Of a stretch of 64,000 nucleotides of DNA, positions 8,411-18,205 are shown one piece after another. The notes under the pieces are model-generated. The model made no database searches and was not told where the DNA came from. It was given only the letters and a program-made list of their open reading frames with translations. The stretch lies in contig CAKZSV010000006.1 of assembly GCA_937921485.1 (NCBI GenBank), positions 50,791 to 114,790 of the forward strand. Direction: 5' to 3'. A program made the translations under genes and the position numbers. How positions within the stretch are numbered: position 1 is the first letter of the stretch; the number at the start of each line of letters is the position of its first letter. The stretch is from an uncultured bacterium. GTDB taxonomy: Bacteria > Spirochaetota > UBA4802 > JAGODF01.

Positions 8411-9982
8411 TTACATAAAAAAAAGCTTCATGATATCGTTGAAAACAATGAAGACTCCCAATGTTATGAGCAGCGTCATTCCGACGTACTGAATGCGCTC
8501 CATGGTCTTTTTGCTCAGAGGCTTTCTCCTGATTGCTTCGATGATAAAAATTATCACATAGCTGCCGTCAACCATGGGAATTGGAAGCAGATTCATAATC
8601 ATCAGAATAATCGAAATCTGCGCCATGAGTATGATAAACGGCGCGATCCCTCGATAATACGCCACATCTCCCGCGATTTTCGCTATGAATATCGGGCCGG
8701 AGAGGTTTTCGCGCACATTGAGCTTCCCGGTGAAAAGCATTCCCAGCCCCTTCAGGTTCATCACAATGAAGCCGTACGGCTCGGTAAACGCGCGGATGAA
8801 GCTTTCGCCGACTCCATAGCGCACCATCACCATGTCCTGCGCCTGCCCGGTCTCCACGCCCATGAAACCGAAACTTGTGTACGAAAAAATTCCATTGATT
8901 GTTTCATCGCCGATTTTCAATGTCGCGACGCGCCCCTGCGCTTTCTGCAATTCACGCACAAATGACGGATAATCGGTCAGGCGCATATCGTCGAGACTTA
9001 CCTTCCCTTTCGCAATTCCTTCCTTGATTTTTTCAAGCGTGCGCCCATCAATTTCAATATCGCCGCCTTTGCCTTTCAATCGCGCGTTCTCAACAAGCTG
9101 CACGCTGATTACTTCTCGCGTTGCTGGTTTTGCTGTCAGGCGTTCCATCTTTCCGTTTCGTTCTACCTCAATTGCTATTTCCTGCTCTTTTTTTGCCTTA
9201 ACATGTGTGATGAAATCCTCGGGTACGCGCACGGGCCTGTTGTCAACTTTTACGATGATATCGCCCGGTACAAGACCCGCCTTCTCTGCGGCGCTGCCCG
9301 AAATTGTCCTTGATACCCGCGCGCCTTTCACAAACGGAATCACCCCAACCGAGAATCGTCCGCGTTCGGCTTTTTCCGGGATGACGTTCACGTTAAGTTC
9401 ATCGCCGCCGCGCTTCAATCGAACAGAAAGAGGGCTTCCGTCGGAAAAGAATACCGCTTTTTGAATATCGCTGAACTGATGAATGGACGCATTGTTTATA
9501 GCTATAATCACATCACCGCTTTGAATGCCGGCTTTACGGGCCGGAGCAACATAGCCGGTTTTTTTCACCGAATCAAATTCATCGATGAGATACACCCTGC
9601 TGGATTCGCGTTCATAGCCGATGAGATTCATCGCAAAGAAAATAATGATGCCGAGAAAGAGGTTAAATAGCGGCCCCATCACCACCGGAACAATTCGCTT
9701 CAGCGGCGGAGCATAATAAAACTCGCCGGGTTTTCCTTCCCCTTCGGAAGGGTCTTCCCCGTAAAACTGGCAATATCCGCCGAAAGGAATGAGCGTCACC
9801 TGATAGGTGGTCTCCCCAATTTGCTTTTTCAGCACTCCCTTGCCATAACCGAGAGAAAAAACCTTTGCCTTAATGCCCACCATTTTCCCGCCCAGAAGAT
9901 GCCCGAGTTCGTGGACAAAAATGCAGATCCCAAGAAGAATGAGTGCACCGACGACAGTAGTGATAAGATATCCGATTGACAT
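8411..9982 (-). CDS. rseP: RseP-family site-2 protease
   Basis: This membrane-embedded zinc metalloprotease cleaves transmembrane anti-sigma factors and leftover signal peptides in the cytoplasmic membrane. The zinc-binding HExxH motif is at residues 24-28 (FVHELGHLLGG) in the first membrane segment. Two PDZ-type domains follow, with GIQSGDVIIAINN and GLVPGDIIVKVDN. The C-terminal membrane part contains the NLLPIPMVDGS segment, which holds the third metal ligand. At 523 residues it is about 70 longer than the usual enzyme. The extra sequence lies between the second PDZ domain and the final membrane segments. The start at 9982 follows GGAG; the open frame extends upstream to 10084 without family similarity. 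Confidence 0.92.
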   Translation of the reverse strand: MSIGYLITTVVGALILLGICIFVHELGHLLGGKMVGIKAKVFSLGYGKGVLKKQIGETTYQVTLIPFGGYCQFYGEDPSEGEGKPGEFYYAPPLKRIVPVVMGPLFNLFLGIIIFFAMNLIGYERESSRVYLIDEFDSVKKTGYVAPARKAGIQSGDVIIAINNASIHQFSDIQKAVFFSDGSPLSVRLKRGGDELNVNVIPEKAERGRFSVGVIPFVKGARVSRTISGSAAEKAGLVPGDIIVKVDNRPVRVPEDFITHVKAKKEQEIAIEVERNGKMERLTAKPATREVISVQLVENARLKGKGGDIEIDGRTLEKIKEGIAKGKVSLDDMRLTDYPSFVRELQKAQGRVATLKIGDETINGIFSYTSFGFMGVETGQAQDMVMVRYGVGESFIRAFTEPYGFIVMNLKGLGMLFTGKLNVRENLSGPIFIAKIAGDVAYYRGIAPFIILMAQISIILMIMNLLPIPMVDGSYVIIFIIEAIRRKPLSKKTMERIQYVGMTLLITLGVFIVFNDIMKLFFM

Positions 9983-10134
9983 TGAACTCCGCCTTATTAT
10001 GAAAAAAATATTTGCACGTATTGAATCAGAAGGAGAGCTTGCTTTCTTATTGAGAACATGCTCCCGAAAAAAGTTACACCACAAAAAACTAAGAAAATTG
10101 TATTGCTGTCACACACTGATGATTGAAGCCGCAA

Positions 10135-11301
10135 TCATCTCCCGCACATATTCATCACCGCATGCGCGCGTTCCCTCGCCCATCTGTCTGCCGAAAAAAT
10201 CTCTTCGATGTCAGGATCTTCTACCGTCGCATGTTCGTCTATGATTTTTTCAACCGTTTCTGCAATCCCCGTCAAAGGCAGCTCCCCGCGTAAAAATGCG
10301 TGAACGCATTCTTCGTTTGCCGCATTCAGTACCGCAGGTGTGGTGCCTCCCCTTCTCCCGGCCCGATAGCAAAGTTCGAGCGCGGGAAAAGCTTCTTCAT
10401 CATGCATATGGAAATGAATCGCACCCTGTTTTGCAAGATCGAGCCTTCCAAAAGGGTTTGCGCGCTTTTCGGGAAAGAAAAGAGCATTAAGGATGGGAAA
10501 GGCCATGTCCGTCACTCCCATGTGCGCGTATATTGCGCCGTCAATGGTCTCAACCAGCGAATGGACAATGCTTTCGGGATGTATAATCACGCTGATATCA
10601 TCATAGGAAAGGCCGAAAAGATGATGCGCCTCTATCACTTCAAGCCCTTTGTTCATGAGCGTTGAAGAATCAATCGTGATTTTATTACCCATATCCCATG
10701 TGGGATGCGCGAGTGCTTCCGCCGGCGTGATGCTCGCAAGCTCTTCTTTCTTTTTTCCTCTGAGGCTGCCGCCCGATGCGGTGAGAATGATGCGGCGGAC
10801 ATCTCTTTTCGGCAGCATATCGAGCAGGAGGAAAATCGCGCTGTGTTCGCTATCAACAGGCAGAAGTTCAACCTCGTGATCGCGCACACGATGCATAAAC
10901 AAGTCGCCCGCCATCACCAGGGTTTCCTTGTTCGCGAGCGCCAGCCGGCGAACATGCGGAAGCGCCGCAAGATTCGGCCGAAGACCCGCCGCTCCCACAA
11001 TGGCCGACACAAGTACATCCGCATCGCGGCGCACAAGTTCCAATATTCCCTCTTCGCCCTCAAAAAAGGAAACACCCGGATATCTTTTTTTGAGCTCCAG
11101 ATACTCCGGCGAAGCATAGGATTTTTCGGATGCGACCGCGACGGCTTCCGGAGAAAATTGGGCAATCTGTTCCGAAAGCTCAACGAGATTCCCCCGGCAC
11201 GCGAGTCCGCGAACGGCAAATTCCCCCGGATACGCGCGAATCACCCGCAGAGTGGAAAGGCCGATTGAGCCGGTACTGCCGAGTATGGTAAGACCGCGCA
11301 T
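10135..11301 (-). CDS. dxr: 1-deoxy-D-xylulose-5-phosphate reductoisomerase
   Basis: Dxr converts deoxyxylulose phosphate to methylerythritol phosphate, the first committed step of the MEP isoprenoid pathway, using NADPH. The NADPH-binding GSTGSIG lies at residues 8-14. Further hallmarks are LANKETLVMAG, LPVDSEHSAIF and TASGGS, followed by HPTWDMGNKITIDSSTLMNKGLEVIEAHHLF, all expected at these positions. Length (388) is normal. It lies 6 bases after cdsA on the minus strand, and its product supplies precursor to the undecaprenyl pathway of the neighbouring uppS. Confidence 0.97.
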   Translation of the reverse strand: MRGLTILGSTGSIGLSTLRVIRAYPGEFAVRGLACRGNLVELSEQIAQFSPEAVAVASEKSYASPEYLELKKRYPGVSFFEGEEGILELVRRDADVLVSAIVGAAGLRPNLAALPHVRRLALANKETLVMAGDLFMHRVRDHEVELLPVDSEHSAIFLLLDMLPKRDVRRIILTASGGSLRGKKKEELASITPAEALAHPTWDMGNKITIDSSTLMNKGLEVIEAHHLFGLSYDDISVIIHPESIVHSLVETIDGAIYAHMGVTDMAFPILNALFFPEKRANPFGRLDLAKQGAIHFHMHDEEAFPALELCYRAGRRGGTTPAVLNAANEECVHAFLRGELPLTGIAETVEKIIDEHATVEDPDIEEIFSADRWARERAHAVMNMCGR

Positions 11302-11307
11302 CGCCGC

Positions 11308-12183
11308 CTACATCGCACTCCGATATATGAGATAGTAATAGAAAAACGGCGTGGAAAGGATGAGCGCATCGAAGACGTCCCACATCCCACCATGGCCCGG
11401 GATGATGGAACCGGAATCTTTGATGGCGCTATCGCGCTTGATGGCGGACTCCACCAGATCGCCCAGATGCCCCAGGATGCTGAAAACCACGCCGAGCACA
11501 ACCGCTTCCGCAGTTGAGAAGAGTTCGACGGCGTTGGTGTACACGATGATTTTATTACAGACAAGGATGGCAATGATGCTAAAAACAAGTCCAGAAAGGT
11601 AGCCTTCATAGGATTTATTCGGCGAGGCGGGGAAGTTCGTCTTGTGCTTGCCTAAAAACACGCCGCCGAAATATGCCGCGGCGTCATTGATCATCACCAC
11701 CGCATTGAGCACGATGAGATATTGAAAGCCGTTCTGCAGCGCTTTGATAAGAATCGTATGAGAGAAGAAAAGGACGATATACAGCACACCGAACGCTGTC
11801 ACCGCCAGAGAATAGATTCCCCCTTTCAGAGGTTTTGCGAAGAGGCGGTAGATGAGAAGTGCCGCAATACAAACAGTGGCCAGCACAAGAAGCACTCTTG
11901 CGTCGAACATCCTCACGTAGCCTGTCCCGCCGAATGCGTACAGATACATCAGCACATTAAGAAAAACAGCCGCAGCGAGGCCGAAAGCGACATGCGGCTT
12001 TTCTTCCTCGCTTTTCCATGCCATCTGGTAGTATTCTAAAAGGCAGATAAGCGTGATGATGATAGAAACCAGAAGCGTCGGAAGCGCATACAGTCTGTCC
12101 GTGTACAGAAAAATGACGTAGACCGGAAGCCCTACCACCGCGCTTATAATCCTTGTGATAGTCGATTTTTTCACATCGCTCAT
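11308..12183 (-). CDS. cdsA: Phosphatidate cytidylyltransferase
   Basis: CdsA makes CDP-diacylglycerol from phosphatidate and CTP at the inner membrane. The 291-residue protein has several hydrophobic membrane segments. It carries the family signature near the C-terminus: GHLGDLVESAIKRDSAIKDSG, then PGHGGMWDVFDALI, which includes the acidic metal-binding positions. Earlier, NDAAAYFGGVFLGKHK is also typical. The ATG overlaps the uppS stop in an ATGA junction, so the two genes are coupled, as in many bacterial envelope operons. Confidence 0.95.
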   Translation of the reverse strand: MSDVKKSTITRIISAVVGLPVYVIFLYTDRLYALPTLLVSIIITLICLLEYYQMAWKSEEEKPHVAFGLAAAVFLNVLMYLYAFGGTGYVRMFDARVLLVLATVCIAALLIYRLFAKPLKGGIYSLAVTAFGVLYIVLFFSHTILIKALQNGFQYLIVLNAVVMINDAAAYFGGVFLGKHKTNFPASPNKSYEGYLSGLVFSIIAILVCNKIIVYTNAVELFSTAEAVVLGVVFSILGHLGDLVESAIKRDSAIKDSGSIIPGHGGMWDVFDALILSTPFFYYYLIYRSAM

Positions 12184-12896
12184 ACCCCGCCAAACCTCCT
12201 TTCCCGGTTTTGATATTCAATCAGTGCCCGATACAGATGTTTCGCCTTGAAATCGGGCCAGAGCACATCCATAAATACAAGCTCAGCATAGGCAAGCCGC
12301 CAGAGCATGAAATTGCTGATGCGGTATTCCCCGCTGGTTCTGATGAGGAGATCCACATCCGGAATTTTGGGATTGTAGAGAAATGCCGACAGTTTTTTTT
12401 CCGAGAGCTTTTCACCTGATTTTCGCGTTTCAATCCACCCGTTTACCGCATCGACAATTTCCTGACGGCCGCCGTAGTTGATGCAGAAGTTCAGGGTGAT
12501 GCGGCTGTTTTTCTTCGTCTGGCGGACTGCCTCCTCAATAACCCTGCGCGATGTAGCCGGAAGGCCTTGCAAGCCACCGGAAAAAAGGACTTTCACTCCT
12601 TGCTCCTTGATTCGGTCAAGCTTGAGTTCAAAAAACATCTCAAGAAGCTTCCAGAGACCTTTCACCTCATCGCGGGGACGCGCCCAGTTCTCGGTTGAGA
12701 ATGCGAAAAGCGAAAGATATTTTATGCCCGCTTTCGCGGCGGCTTCGACGATTGGTTCCACTACTTCCGCCCCGCGGCGATGACCTTCAATCCGCGGATA
12801 TTTTTTTTTAGCCGCCCAGCGGCCATTCCCGTCCATGATGATGGCAACATGAATCGGGACTTTCCTGGGGTCTATTGATTTGCTGTAATCTTCCAT
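12180..12896 (-). CDS. uppS: Undecaprenyl diphosphate synthase (UPP synthase)
   Basis: This cis-prenyltransferase makes the C55 lipid carrier for peptidoglycan and surface polysaccharides. The catalytic aspartate lies in AIIMDGNGRWA at about residue 22, followed by GHRRGAE. Substrate-binding residues lie in YLSLFAFSTENWARP and in the C-terminal DLLIRTSGEYRISNFMLW and YAELVF segments. The length of 238 is typical. It sits between frr and cdsA, which it overlaps by four bases. Confidence 0.97.
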   Translation of the reverse strand: MEDYSKSIDPRKVPIHVAIIMDGNGRWAAKKKYPRIEGHRRGAEVVEPIVEAAAKAGIKYLSLFAFSTENWARPRDEVKGLWKLLEMFFELKLDRIKEQGVKVLFSGGLQGLPATSRRVIEEAVRQTKKNSRITLNFCINYGGRQEIVDAVNGWIETRKSGEKLSEKKLSAFLYNPKIPDVDLLIRTSGEYRISNFMLWRLAYAELVFMDVLWPDFKAKHLYRALIEYQNRERRFGGV

Positions 12897-12921
12897 TCAG
12901 ACAACATGTGCCACGGAATTT

Positions 12922-13479
12922 TTATACGTTAAGTATTTCCTTTTCTTTATTGTTCGTCATATTCTGAACATCGTCAATGAATTTATCCGTGAGCTTTTGG
13001 ATCCGGGCCGCAGCATTTTTCGAATCATCTTCAGATATTTCCTTGTCTTTTTCCAACTCCTTTATCATATCATTGCCGTCGCGCCTGACATTGCGAATGG
13101 CGACGCGGCATTCTTCCGCTTTCTGGCGGGCAAGCTTCACATATTCTTTCCGACGCTCCTCGGTGAGTTCGGGAATCTGTATGCGGATCAGATTTCCGTC
13201 ATTCGAAGGATTAACCGATAGGTCGGATTTTAAAATTGCTTTTTCAATGTCGCTCAGCGTGGATCTGTCCCAGGGTTGAATCACCACAAGGCGGGGCTCG
13301 GGACAAGAAATGGTTGCAAGCTGATTAAGCGGCATCTCCGACCCATAGACGCTTGCTTTTATTCCGCTGAAAAGCGCAGGATTTGCCCTTCCGGTCCTGA
13401 TCGACGCAAATTCCTTCTCAAGATTTTTTACGCTCTTGAGCATCCTTTCTTCAACATCTTTTATGATATCTTCTACCAT
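12922..13479 (-). CDS. frr: Ribosome recycling factor
   Basis: RRF acts with EF-G to split ribosomes after termination. The 185-residue protein is the canonical length and shows SIRTGRANPALF near the N-terminus, then VIQPWDRSTLSDIEKAI and IRIQIPELTEERRKEYVK, and the helical tail RRDGNDMIKELEKDKEIS. The start at 13479 follows AGAGG at a good distance. An upstream in-frame start at 13539 would add residues not seen in the family. It lies downstream of pyrH after 116 bases. Confidence 0.97.
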   Translation of the reverse strand: MVEDIIKDVEERMLKSVKNLEKEFASIRTGRANPALFSGIKASVYGSEMPLNQLATISCPEPRLVVIQPWDRSTLSDIEKAILKSDLSVNPSNDGNLIRIQIPELTEERRKEYVKLARQKAEECRVAIRNVRRDGNDMIKELEKDKEISEDDSKNAAARIQKLTDKFIDDVQNMTNNKEKEILNV

Positions 13480-13595
13480 AATGCAAACCTCTGGATAATT
13501 ATACATACCATCTTTCATCAGGCGCACACCATGCACCATCCGCGCGCATTTTCAAGCGAAATTCTCACACCGCTTCACCGACACTTCCGTCAGAG

Positions 13596-14324
13596 TTACG
13601 AAATGAGCGTCCCCATTGTTTCCCCGGTCACGATCCGTTTTATGGTATTATCGCCGAATAGATTGAACACATAAATGGGCAGATTATTGTCCATGCAGAG
13701 CGATATCGCGGTGAGGTCCATCACCCTAAGCTGCCGCCTGATAACTTCGATATACGAAATTGAATCGAGCCTGACGGCATCGCGGTCCTTTGCCGGATCA
13801 CGATCGAAGACACCGTCAACTTTCGTCGCTTTCATAAGCACCTGTGCGCCAACTTCAATCGCGCGCAGGCTTGCCGCGGTATCGGTGGTGAAAAAAGGGT
13901 TGCCAGTGCCTCCTGAAAGGATGATCACTCGCCCTTTTTCAAGATGCCGGATCGCCCGGCGCCTGATGTACGGCTCGGCAATTGAACGCATCTCCATTGC
14001 TGTCATCACGCGGGTTGGTACTGAAAGTTTTTCGAGTGCGTCCTGAATCGCAAGCGCGTTGATCACCGTGGCAAGCATTCCCATATAATCGCCCGTCACT
14101 CGATCCATGCCGAGCGCTTTGCCCGTGGAGCCGCGGAAGATATTGCCCCCGCCCACCACAATAGAAACCTGGACTCCCATGCCATAGACATCCGCAACCT
14201 GACGCGCGATTGCCTTGACGGTCTCGGGATTTATTCCCAAACCCTGCCCGCCCGAGAGAGCTTCACCGCTCAACTTCAATAAAATGCGGGAATATCGTAC
14301 ACCGCTTTGTTCTCGGGGTTCCAT
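13596..14324 (-). CDS. pyrH: UMP kinase
   Basis: PyrH phosphorylates UMP to UDP. It is a member of the amino-acid kinase fold. The 242-residue sequence shows [11 protein letters not shown] at the N-terminus, [27 protein letters not shown] and [12 protein letters not shown], followed by [15 protein letters not shown], all typical of bacterial UMP kinase. It starts one base after the tsf stop, inside the rpsB-tsf-pyrH-frr cluster that is conserved in many bacteria. Confidence 0.97.
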   Translation of the reverse strand: MEPREQSGVRYSRILLKLSGEALSGGQGLGINPETVKAIARQVADVYGMGVQVSIVVGGGNIFRGSTGKALGMDRVTGDYMGMLATVINALAIQDALEKLSVPTRVMTAMEMRSIAEPYIRRRAIRHLEKGRVIILSGGTGNPFFTTDTAASLRAIEVGAQVLMKATKVDGVFDRDPAKDRDAVRLDSISYIEVIRRQLRVMDLTAISLCMDNNLPIYVFNLFGDNTIKRIVTGETMGTLIS

Positions 14325-14325
14325 C

Positions 14326-14922
14326 TCATTTCCCTATCTGGAACCGCTCGAACCTTCCCACCGTGATATTTTCCCCGAGCGTGGCGATCTTGTTTTTAAT
14401 AAGATCGTTGATTGTCATTTTATTATCCTTGATGAATTCCTGGTCGAGCAGGCACACTTCGGTGAAAAACTTTTTCACTTTCCCTTCAATGATCTTTTCC
14501 ACCACGTTAGCCGGTTTGCCGCTGTCTTTCATCTGCTCGCGGTAGATTTCCTTTTCCTTTTCTATGACATCGGCGGGAACATCTTCGCTGCTGACGTACT
14601 GGGGGCTTGCCGCCGCGATTTGCATCGCGATATCTTTCGCAAGTTCCTGAAATTCCGTGTTGCGTGCCACGAAGTCGGTTTCGCAATTGAGCTCCAGAAG
14701 AACACCGACTTTATTGTTGTTATGAATGTAGGCGGCAACGATTCCTTCTTTTGCCGATCGTGCCGACTTCTTCGCTGCCGTGGAAAGGCCCTTTTTGCGG
14801 AGATATTCAACCGCTTTCTCCATATCACCGCCGCACTCAACCAGCGCTTTTTTGCAGTCCAGCATCCCCGCAAGGGTTTTCTCCCTTAGTTCTTTAATCA
14901 TATCGCTTGTTATTTCCGCCAC
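14326..14922 (-). CDS. tsf: Elongation factor Ts (short form)
   Basis: EF-Ts exchanges GDP for GTP on EF-Tu. The N-terminal UBA-like domain is clear ([21 protein letters not shown]), and the core has [18 protein letters not shown], where the TDFVA sequence contacts EF-Tu. At 198 residues it is the short form with one core subdomain, which several phyla have, rather than the roughly 280-residue enterobacterial form. Translation starts at GTG, 7 bases after AAGGAG. Confidence 0.97.
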   Translation of the reverse strand: MAEITSDMIKELREKTLAGMLDCKKALVECGGDMEKAVEYLRKKGLSTAAKKSARSAKEGIVAAYIHNNNKVGVLLELNCETDFVARNTEFQELAKDIAMQIAAASPQYVSSEDVPADVIEKEKEIYREQMKDSGKPANVVEKIIEGKVKKFFTEVCLLDQEFIKDNKMTINDLIKNKIATLGENITVGRFERFQIGK

Positions 14923-15097
14923 GGTATTGCTCCTTTTTTACAAAAATAATATGCCGAAACGCCGGGTTATATCCACATTCTCGCTCAACCGCGCCGACCG
15001 GCAAGTGCTGTCTCATATCAGATGATTTTTACTGCGCATTGATCGGACAAACAGCTTTTCAACCTTCGCCCGATCACGTTTTGCGGCAGTGAAAAAC

Positions 15098-15946
15098 TTA
15101 GCGCGGATCCTCTTCTTCCATGTCGCCGTATTCTTCCTGATATTTTTCCCGGTAGTTTTCCTTGGCCTCAAGTTCGCTCTGGATCTCAGAGGCTTCTTTG
15201 GGAACTTCTTCGCCCTGAAGCATCTCATCACCCTCTTCGAGCACCACTCCTTCGCCAGCCTGGCCGCCCGATTTGCCTTCAATGATCGCACGCGCCATCA
15301 CATCCAGAAAAAGCGCGATTGCACGAATGGCATCATCGTTTCCGGGAATCGGATAATCAATATCGTCCGGATTGCAGTTGGTATCCACCACCGCGAAAAT
15401 GGGAATGCGAAGTTTCCGCGCTTCTTTGACCGCGATTTCTTCCCTTTTGGGATCAATCACAAACAGCGCATCGGGAAGTTTGTTCATTTCCTTAATGCCG
15501 TCGAGGACTTTCTTCTTACGTGCGAGTTCCCGGCGTAAATCTAAAATTTCCTTTTTCGTTTCGGCATCCCACAGCCCAGTTTCTTCCATCTTTTCAAGCT
15601 CTTTCAGCCTCTGAATGGATTTGCCGACGGTATGAAAGTTGGTGAGAAGCCCGCCCAGCCAGCGCTCGGATACATAAAACATCCCGCACTGTTTGGCGTA
15701 CTCTACCACCGCGGCTTGTGCCTGCTTTTTAGTCCCCACGAAGAGCACCTTGCCGCCCGCCGCGGCGACGTCTTTCATGGCATTATAGGCAACCTTCAAT
15801 CGCTGCATCGTCTTCTGAAGGTCGATGATGTGGATGCCGTTGCGCGCAGTGAAAATAAACTGCGACATTCTCGGATTCCAGCGGCGTGTCTGATGTCCAA
15901 AATGGACTCCCGATTCCAGTAAAGCTTTCATCGATACTACTGACAA
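15098..15946 (-). CDS. rpsB: Ribosomal protein uS2
   Basis: Small-subunit protein S2 begins with the family pattern [20 protein letters not shown] and includes [35 protein letters not shown] and [19 protein letters not shown]. The sequence ends with an acidic tail of about 50 residues that is longer than usual. The start is TTG, giving [11 protein letters not shown], because AGGAGG sits seven bases before it; the internal ATG at 15931 would be too far. It heads the operon that continues to rseP. Confidence 0.97.
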   Translation of the reverse strand: MSVVSMKALLESGVHFGHQTRRWNPRMSQFIFTARNGIHIIDLQKTMQRLKVAYNAMKDVAAAGGKVLFVGTKKQAQAAVVEYAKQCGMFYVSERWLGGLLTNFHTVGKSIQRLKELEKMEETGLWDAETKKEILDLRRELARKKKVLDGIKEMNKLPDALFVIDPKREEIAVKEARKLRIPIFAVVDTNCNPDDIDYPIPGNDDAIRAIALFLDVMARAIIEGKSGGQAGEGVVLEEGDEMLQGEEVPKEASEIQSELEAKENYREKYQEEYGDMEEEDPR

Positions 15947-16277
15947 GAAGCTACCTCCTAAAAAAAAATTCTAAAAAGGAATACGGCATATAGGCCGATA
16001 TCCCGTTTCATGCATCACATCGCACGCGGCGGCTGCCGGTACAAACTCGCGGAAGTTTCCATGCGCAATACACGCACTAACTTCTTTGCGGCATTGCCGG
16101 AAATAATCGCATCAATCCACCGGTTACACATAGCAGCACAGCATCTAAGCCCAAAAACCTATGTACATGAACACCACATCATCGGAAGGCGGCAATCGGA
16201 CAAATCCGATTTAATTCTGTACGCATCCACTTACGGGGCATGCCCCCGGGATGCGCGTGATGGCCGCGCGCGCGGCG
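15947..16277. other. Intergenic region upstream of rpsB
   Basis: These 331 bases contain no convincing gene. The section next to rpsB should hold the promoter of the rpsB-rseP operon and a leader that could be a site of S2 autoregulation, which is known in other bacteria. I cannot assign -35 or -10 boxes with confidence. The reading frame at 16010-16291 on the other strand has no recognisable protein features. Confidence 0.5.
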
Positions 16278-16520
16278 TTACGCTTTCCTGAAAAAAAGTA
16301 TTCCCGCAATCATTCCCGCAAGCGTCCCTGCATTTATCTTGATGCTGAACGCCAGCACTTCAAGATTGAAGCCCACGGGCGCGGTGAGATTTTCCTTGAT
16401 GATCGAAAGAGCGGGGAACAGTTTCGCCAGAAGCACTGCAAGTGCCGAACCCAGCAAGCCCCCCACCACCACAAAAGCCAGGAAAAAGCCTATATGTGCT
16501 CTTTCAAATGTCATCGACAA
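16278..16520 (-). CDS. Small membrane protein (DUF4321-like)
   Basis: This 80-residue protein has two hydrophobic segments: residues about 10-35 (GFFLAFVVVGGLLGSALAVL) and about 55-78, with KINAGTLAGMIAGILFF. The pattern of a glycine-rich first helix, a short soluble stretch and a second helix ending in a basic tail resembles the DUF4321 family. Its function is not known. It stands alone upstream of the rpsB operon on the same strand. Confidence 0.6.
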   Translation of the reverse strand: MSMTFERAHIGFFLAFVVVGGLLGSALAVLLAKLFPALSIIKENLTAPVGFNLEVLAFSIKINAGTLAGMIAGILFFRKA

Positions 16521-16706
16521 TAGAGAAAACCTATTGCCACAAAGACCGAAAGGCCGTATTTGTCAAGCGGAAATGGAATAGAATATTAAAGGCAAATCGA
16601 TAATATATACATTTTAATATTCCAAATAACAGTTGCCATTCTGTCTTTTGCCAAAAGAATTGACAGCTAAAAGATCGGAATATTCAACAGACATATCATA
16701 ATCATC

Positions 16707-18083
16707 ATGAATGACATGCCACAGACATTCGTTATCACTCAAGATCTGTTCGATGAAATGCTTCGCCATTTTAAAGCGCTCCTGCAATTTGATACCACCA
16801 ATCCGCCCGGCAACGAAACTCCTGCCGCCCGCTATATCGCTTCGGTTTTGCAGAGCGAGGGAATAGAATGTAATCTGGTCGAGCCGATCCCCGGCAGAGG
16901 CAGCCTCATCGCCCGCTTGAGGGGTAACGGTTCAAAGCGCCCTCTCCTTTTGATGTCCCACTTAGATGTCGTTGTCGCAGAAAAAGATAAATGGGAGCAT
17001 CCTCCTTTTTCAGCATACGAGGAGGATGGTTTTATCTGGGGAAGGGGCGCACTCGACTGCAAAAATACCGTGGTTCTGTGGATGACAATCCTCATCGCGC
17101 TAAAGCGTTCAAAAGCGGTACTTGACCGGGATGTTATTTTCTTAGCTGCTGCAGATGAAGAGGAAGGAGGACAATACGGCACCGGATGGATAGTCAACAC
17201 GCAACCCGAACTTATAGAAGCAGAAGCCGCACTTAACGAGGGAGGCGGAATGCCTCTCGGTATTTTCGGCAGAACATTTTACACCTATCAGACAGGCGAA
17301 AAAGGAAACCTCTGGCTGAAAATAACCTCACGGGGCATGGCAGGTCACGGTTCGGTACCGCGTGCCGATAGTGCCATAGAACGGCTCCTATATCTGATTA
17401 CATCGATCAAACGAATGTCCGAAAAGGTTGCGCCGCCTGCAACCATGCGCGTCATGATACAAACTATAGCAGCTCACTCAAACTTCCCCGCAAATATCAT
17501 CATCCGCTGCATCCTCAATCCATTGCTCTCGAATTTCTTAATTCGCAAAGGCCTTGGTTCTTCAGATTGGTCCGATATCATGAAAGCACTGATGAACAAC
17601 ACGGTAGCAACAACAGTTCTCAAAGCAGGACATAAGACGAATGTGATACCATCTGAAGCATCGGCAGAACTTGACATACGCGTGCTTCCAGGTGTGGACG
17701 TAAAAAGCTATCTTGATAAAATACTGGAGATTGCCGGTCCTGAAACCGAAGTTGAAGTTCTGGACATACAGCCTCCCTCGGAATCACCCGTCGACCACGA
17801 ACTCGCAACATCTATTCGTCGAGTTCTTCATCGACACCATCCTGGAGCGCCGGTTTTGCCTATCATGTTGCCCGCCGTATCGGACGGCGGATATCTGCGG
17901 AGACTGAATACCGTTGTCTATGGTTTTTCCCCGCTTCTTCCAGGTGAAGCGGCAGAACGCATTCACGGGCATAACGAACGCATTTCCATTGCCAGCCTTT
18001 ACTACAGCCTTAAAATCGCATTTGAAGTTGTTGCCGATTTCGCCGCTCCTACTCTTAACGATTTCTTCATAATTGCTTTATGA
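16707..18083 (+). CDS. M20-family metallopeptidase
   Basis: This zinc-dependent hydrolase of the M20 (ArgE/DapE/CPG2) family has 458 residues. The first metal ligand is in SHLDVV (H85, D87), the bridging aspartate in GRGALDCKN (D117) and the catalytic glutamates in AADEEEGG (about 151-152). A dimerisation domain of the usual size lies in the middle (TSRGMAGHGSVPRADSAIE). The C-terminus carries a final histidine in RIHGHNERISI. The overall pattern is closest to carboxypeptidase-type M20 proteins; the substrate is not readable. It is flanked by unrelated genes. Confidence 0.88.
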   Translation: MNDMPQTFVITQDLFDEMLRHFKALLQFDTTNPPGNETPAARYIASVLQSEGIECNLVEPIPGRGSLIARLRGNGSKRPLLLMSHLDVVVAEKDKWEHPPFSAYEEDGFIWGRGALDCKNTVVLWMTILIALKRSKAVLDRDVIFLAAADEEEGGQYGTGWIVNTQPELIEAEAALNEGGGMPLGIFGRTFYTYQTGEKGNLWLKITSRGMAGHGSVPRADSAIERLLYLITSIKRMSEKVAPPATMRVMIQTIAAHSNFPANIIIRCILNPLLSNFLIRKGLGSSDWSDIMKALMNNTVATTVLKAGHKTNVIPSEASAELDIRVLPGVDVKSYLDKILEIAGPETEVEVLDIQPPSESPVDHELATSIRRVLHRHHPGAPVLPIMLPAVSDGGYLRRLNTVVYGFSPLLPGEAAERIHGHNERISIASLYYSLKIAFEVVADFAAPTLNDFFIIAL

Positions 18084-18205
18084 AAACTTGGTTCCCCGCC
18101 AATAATTTTCAATAGTCATAAGCAACGTATAAGCCATTTTTTCCGAATCAACAGTTATTGAGCAGAATATCTCTATTTTGAGAATGAAAGCACAGGGAGC
18201 ATTTC

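Noticed and set aside
7955..8965. A 336-codon plus-strand open frame
   Set aside because: It is antisense to rseP and the small coupled gene and runs through the repeat; no protein features.
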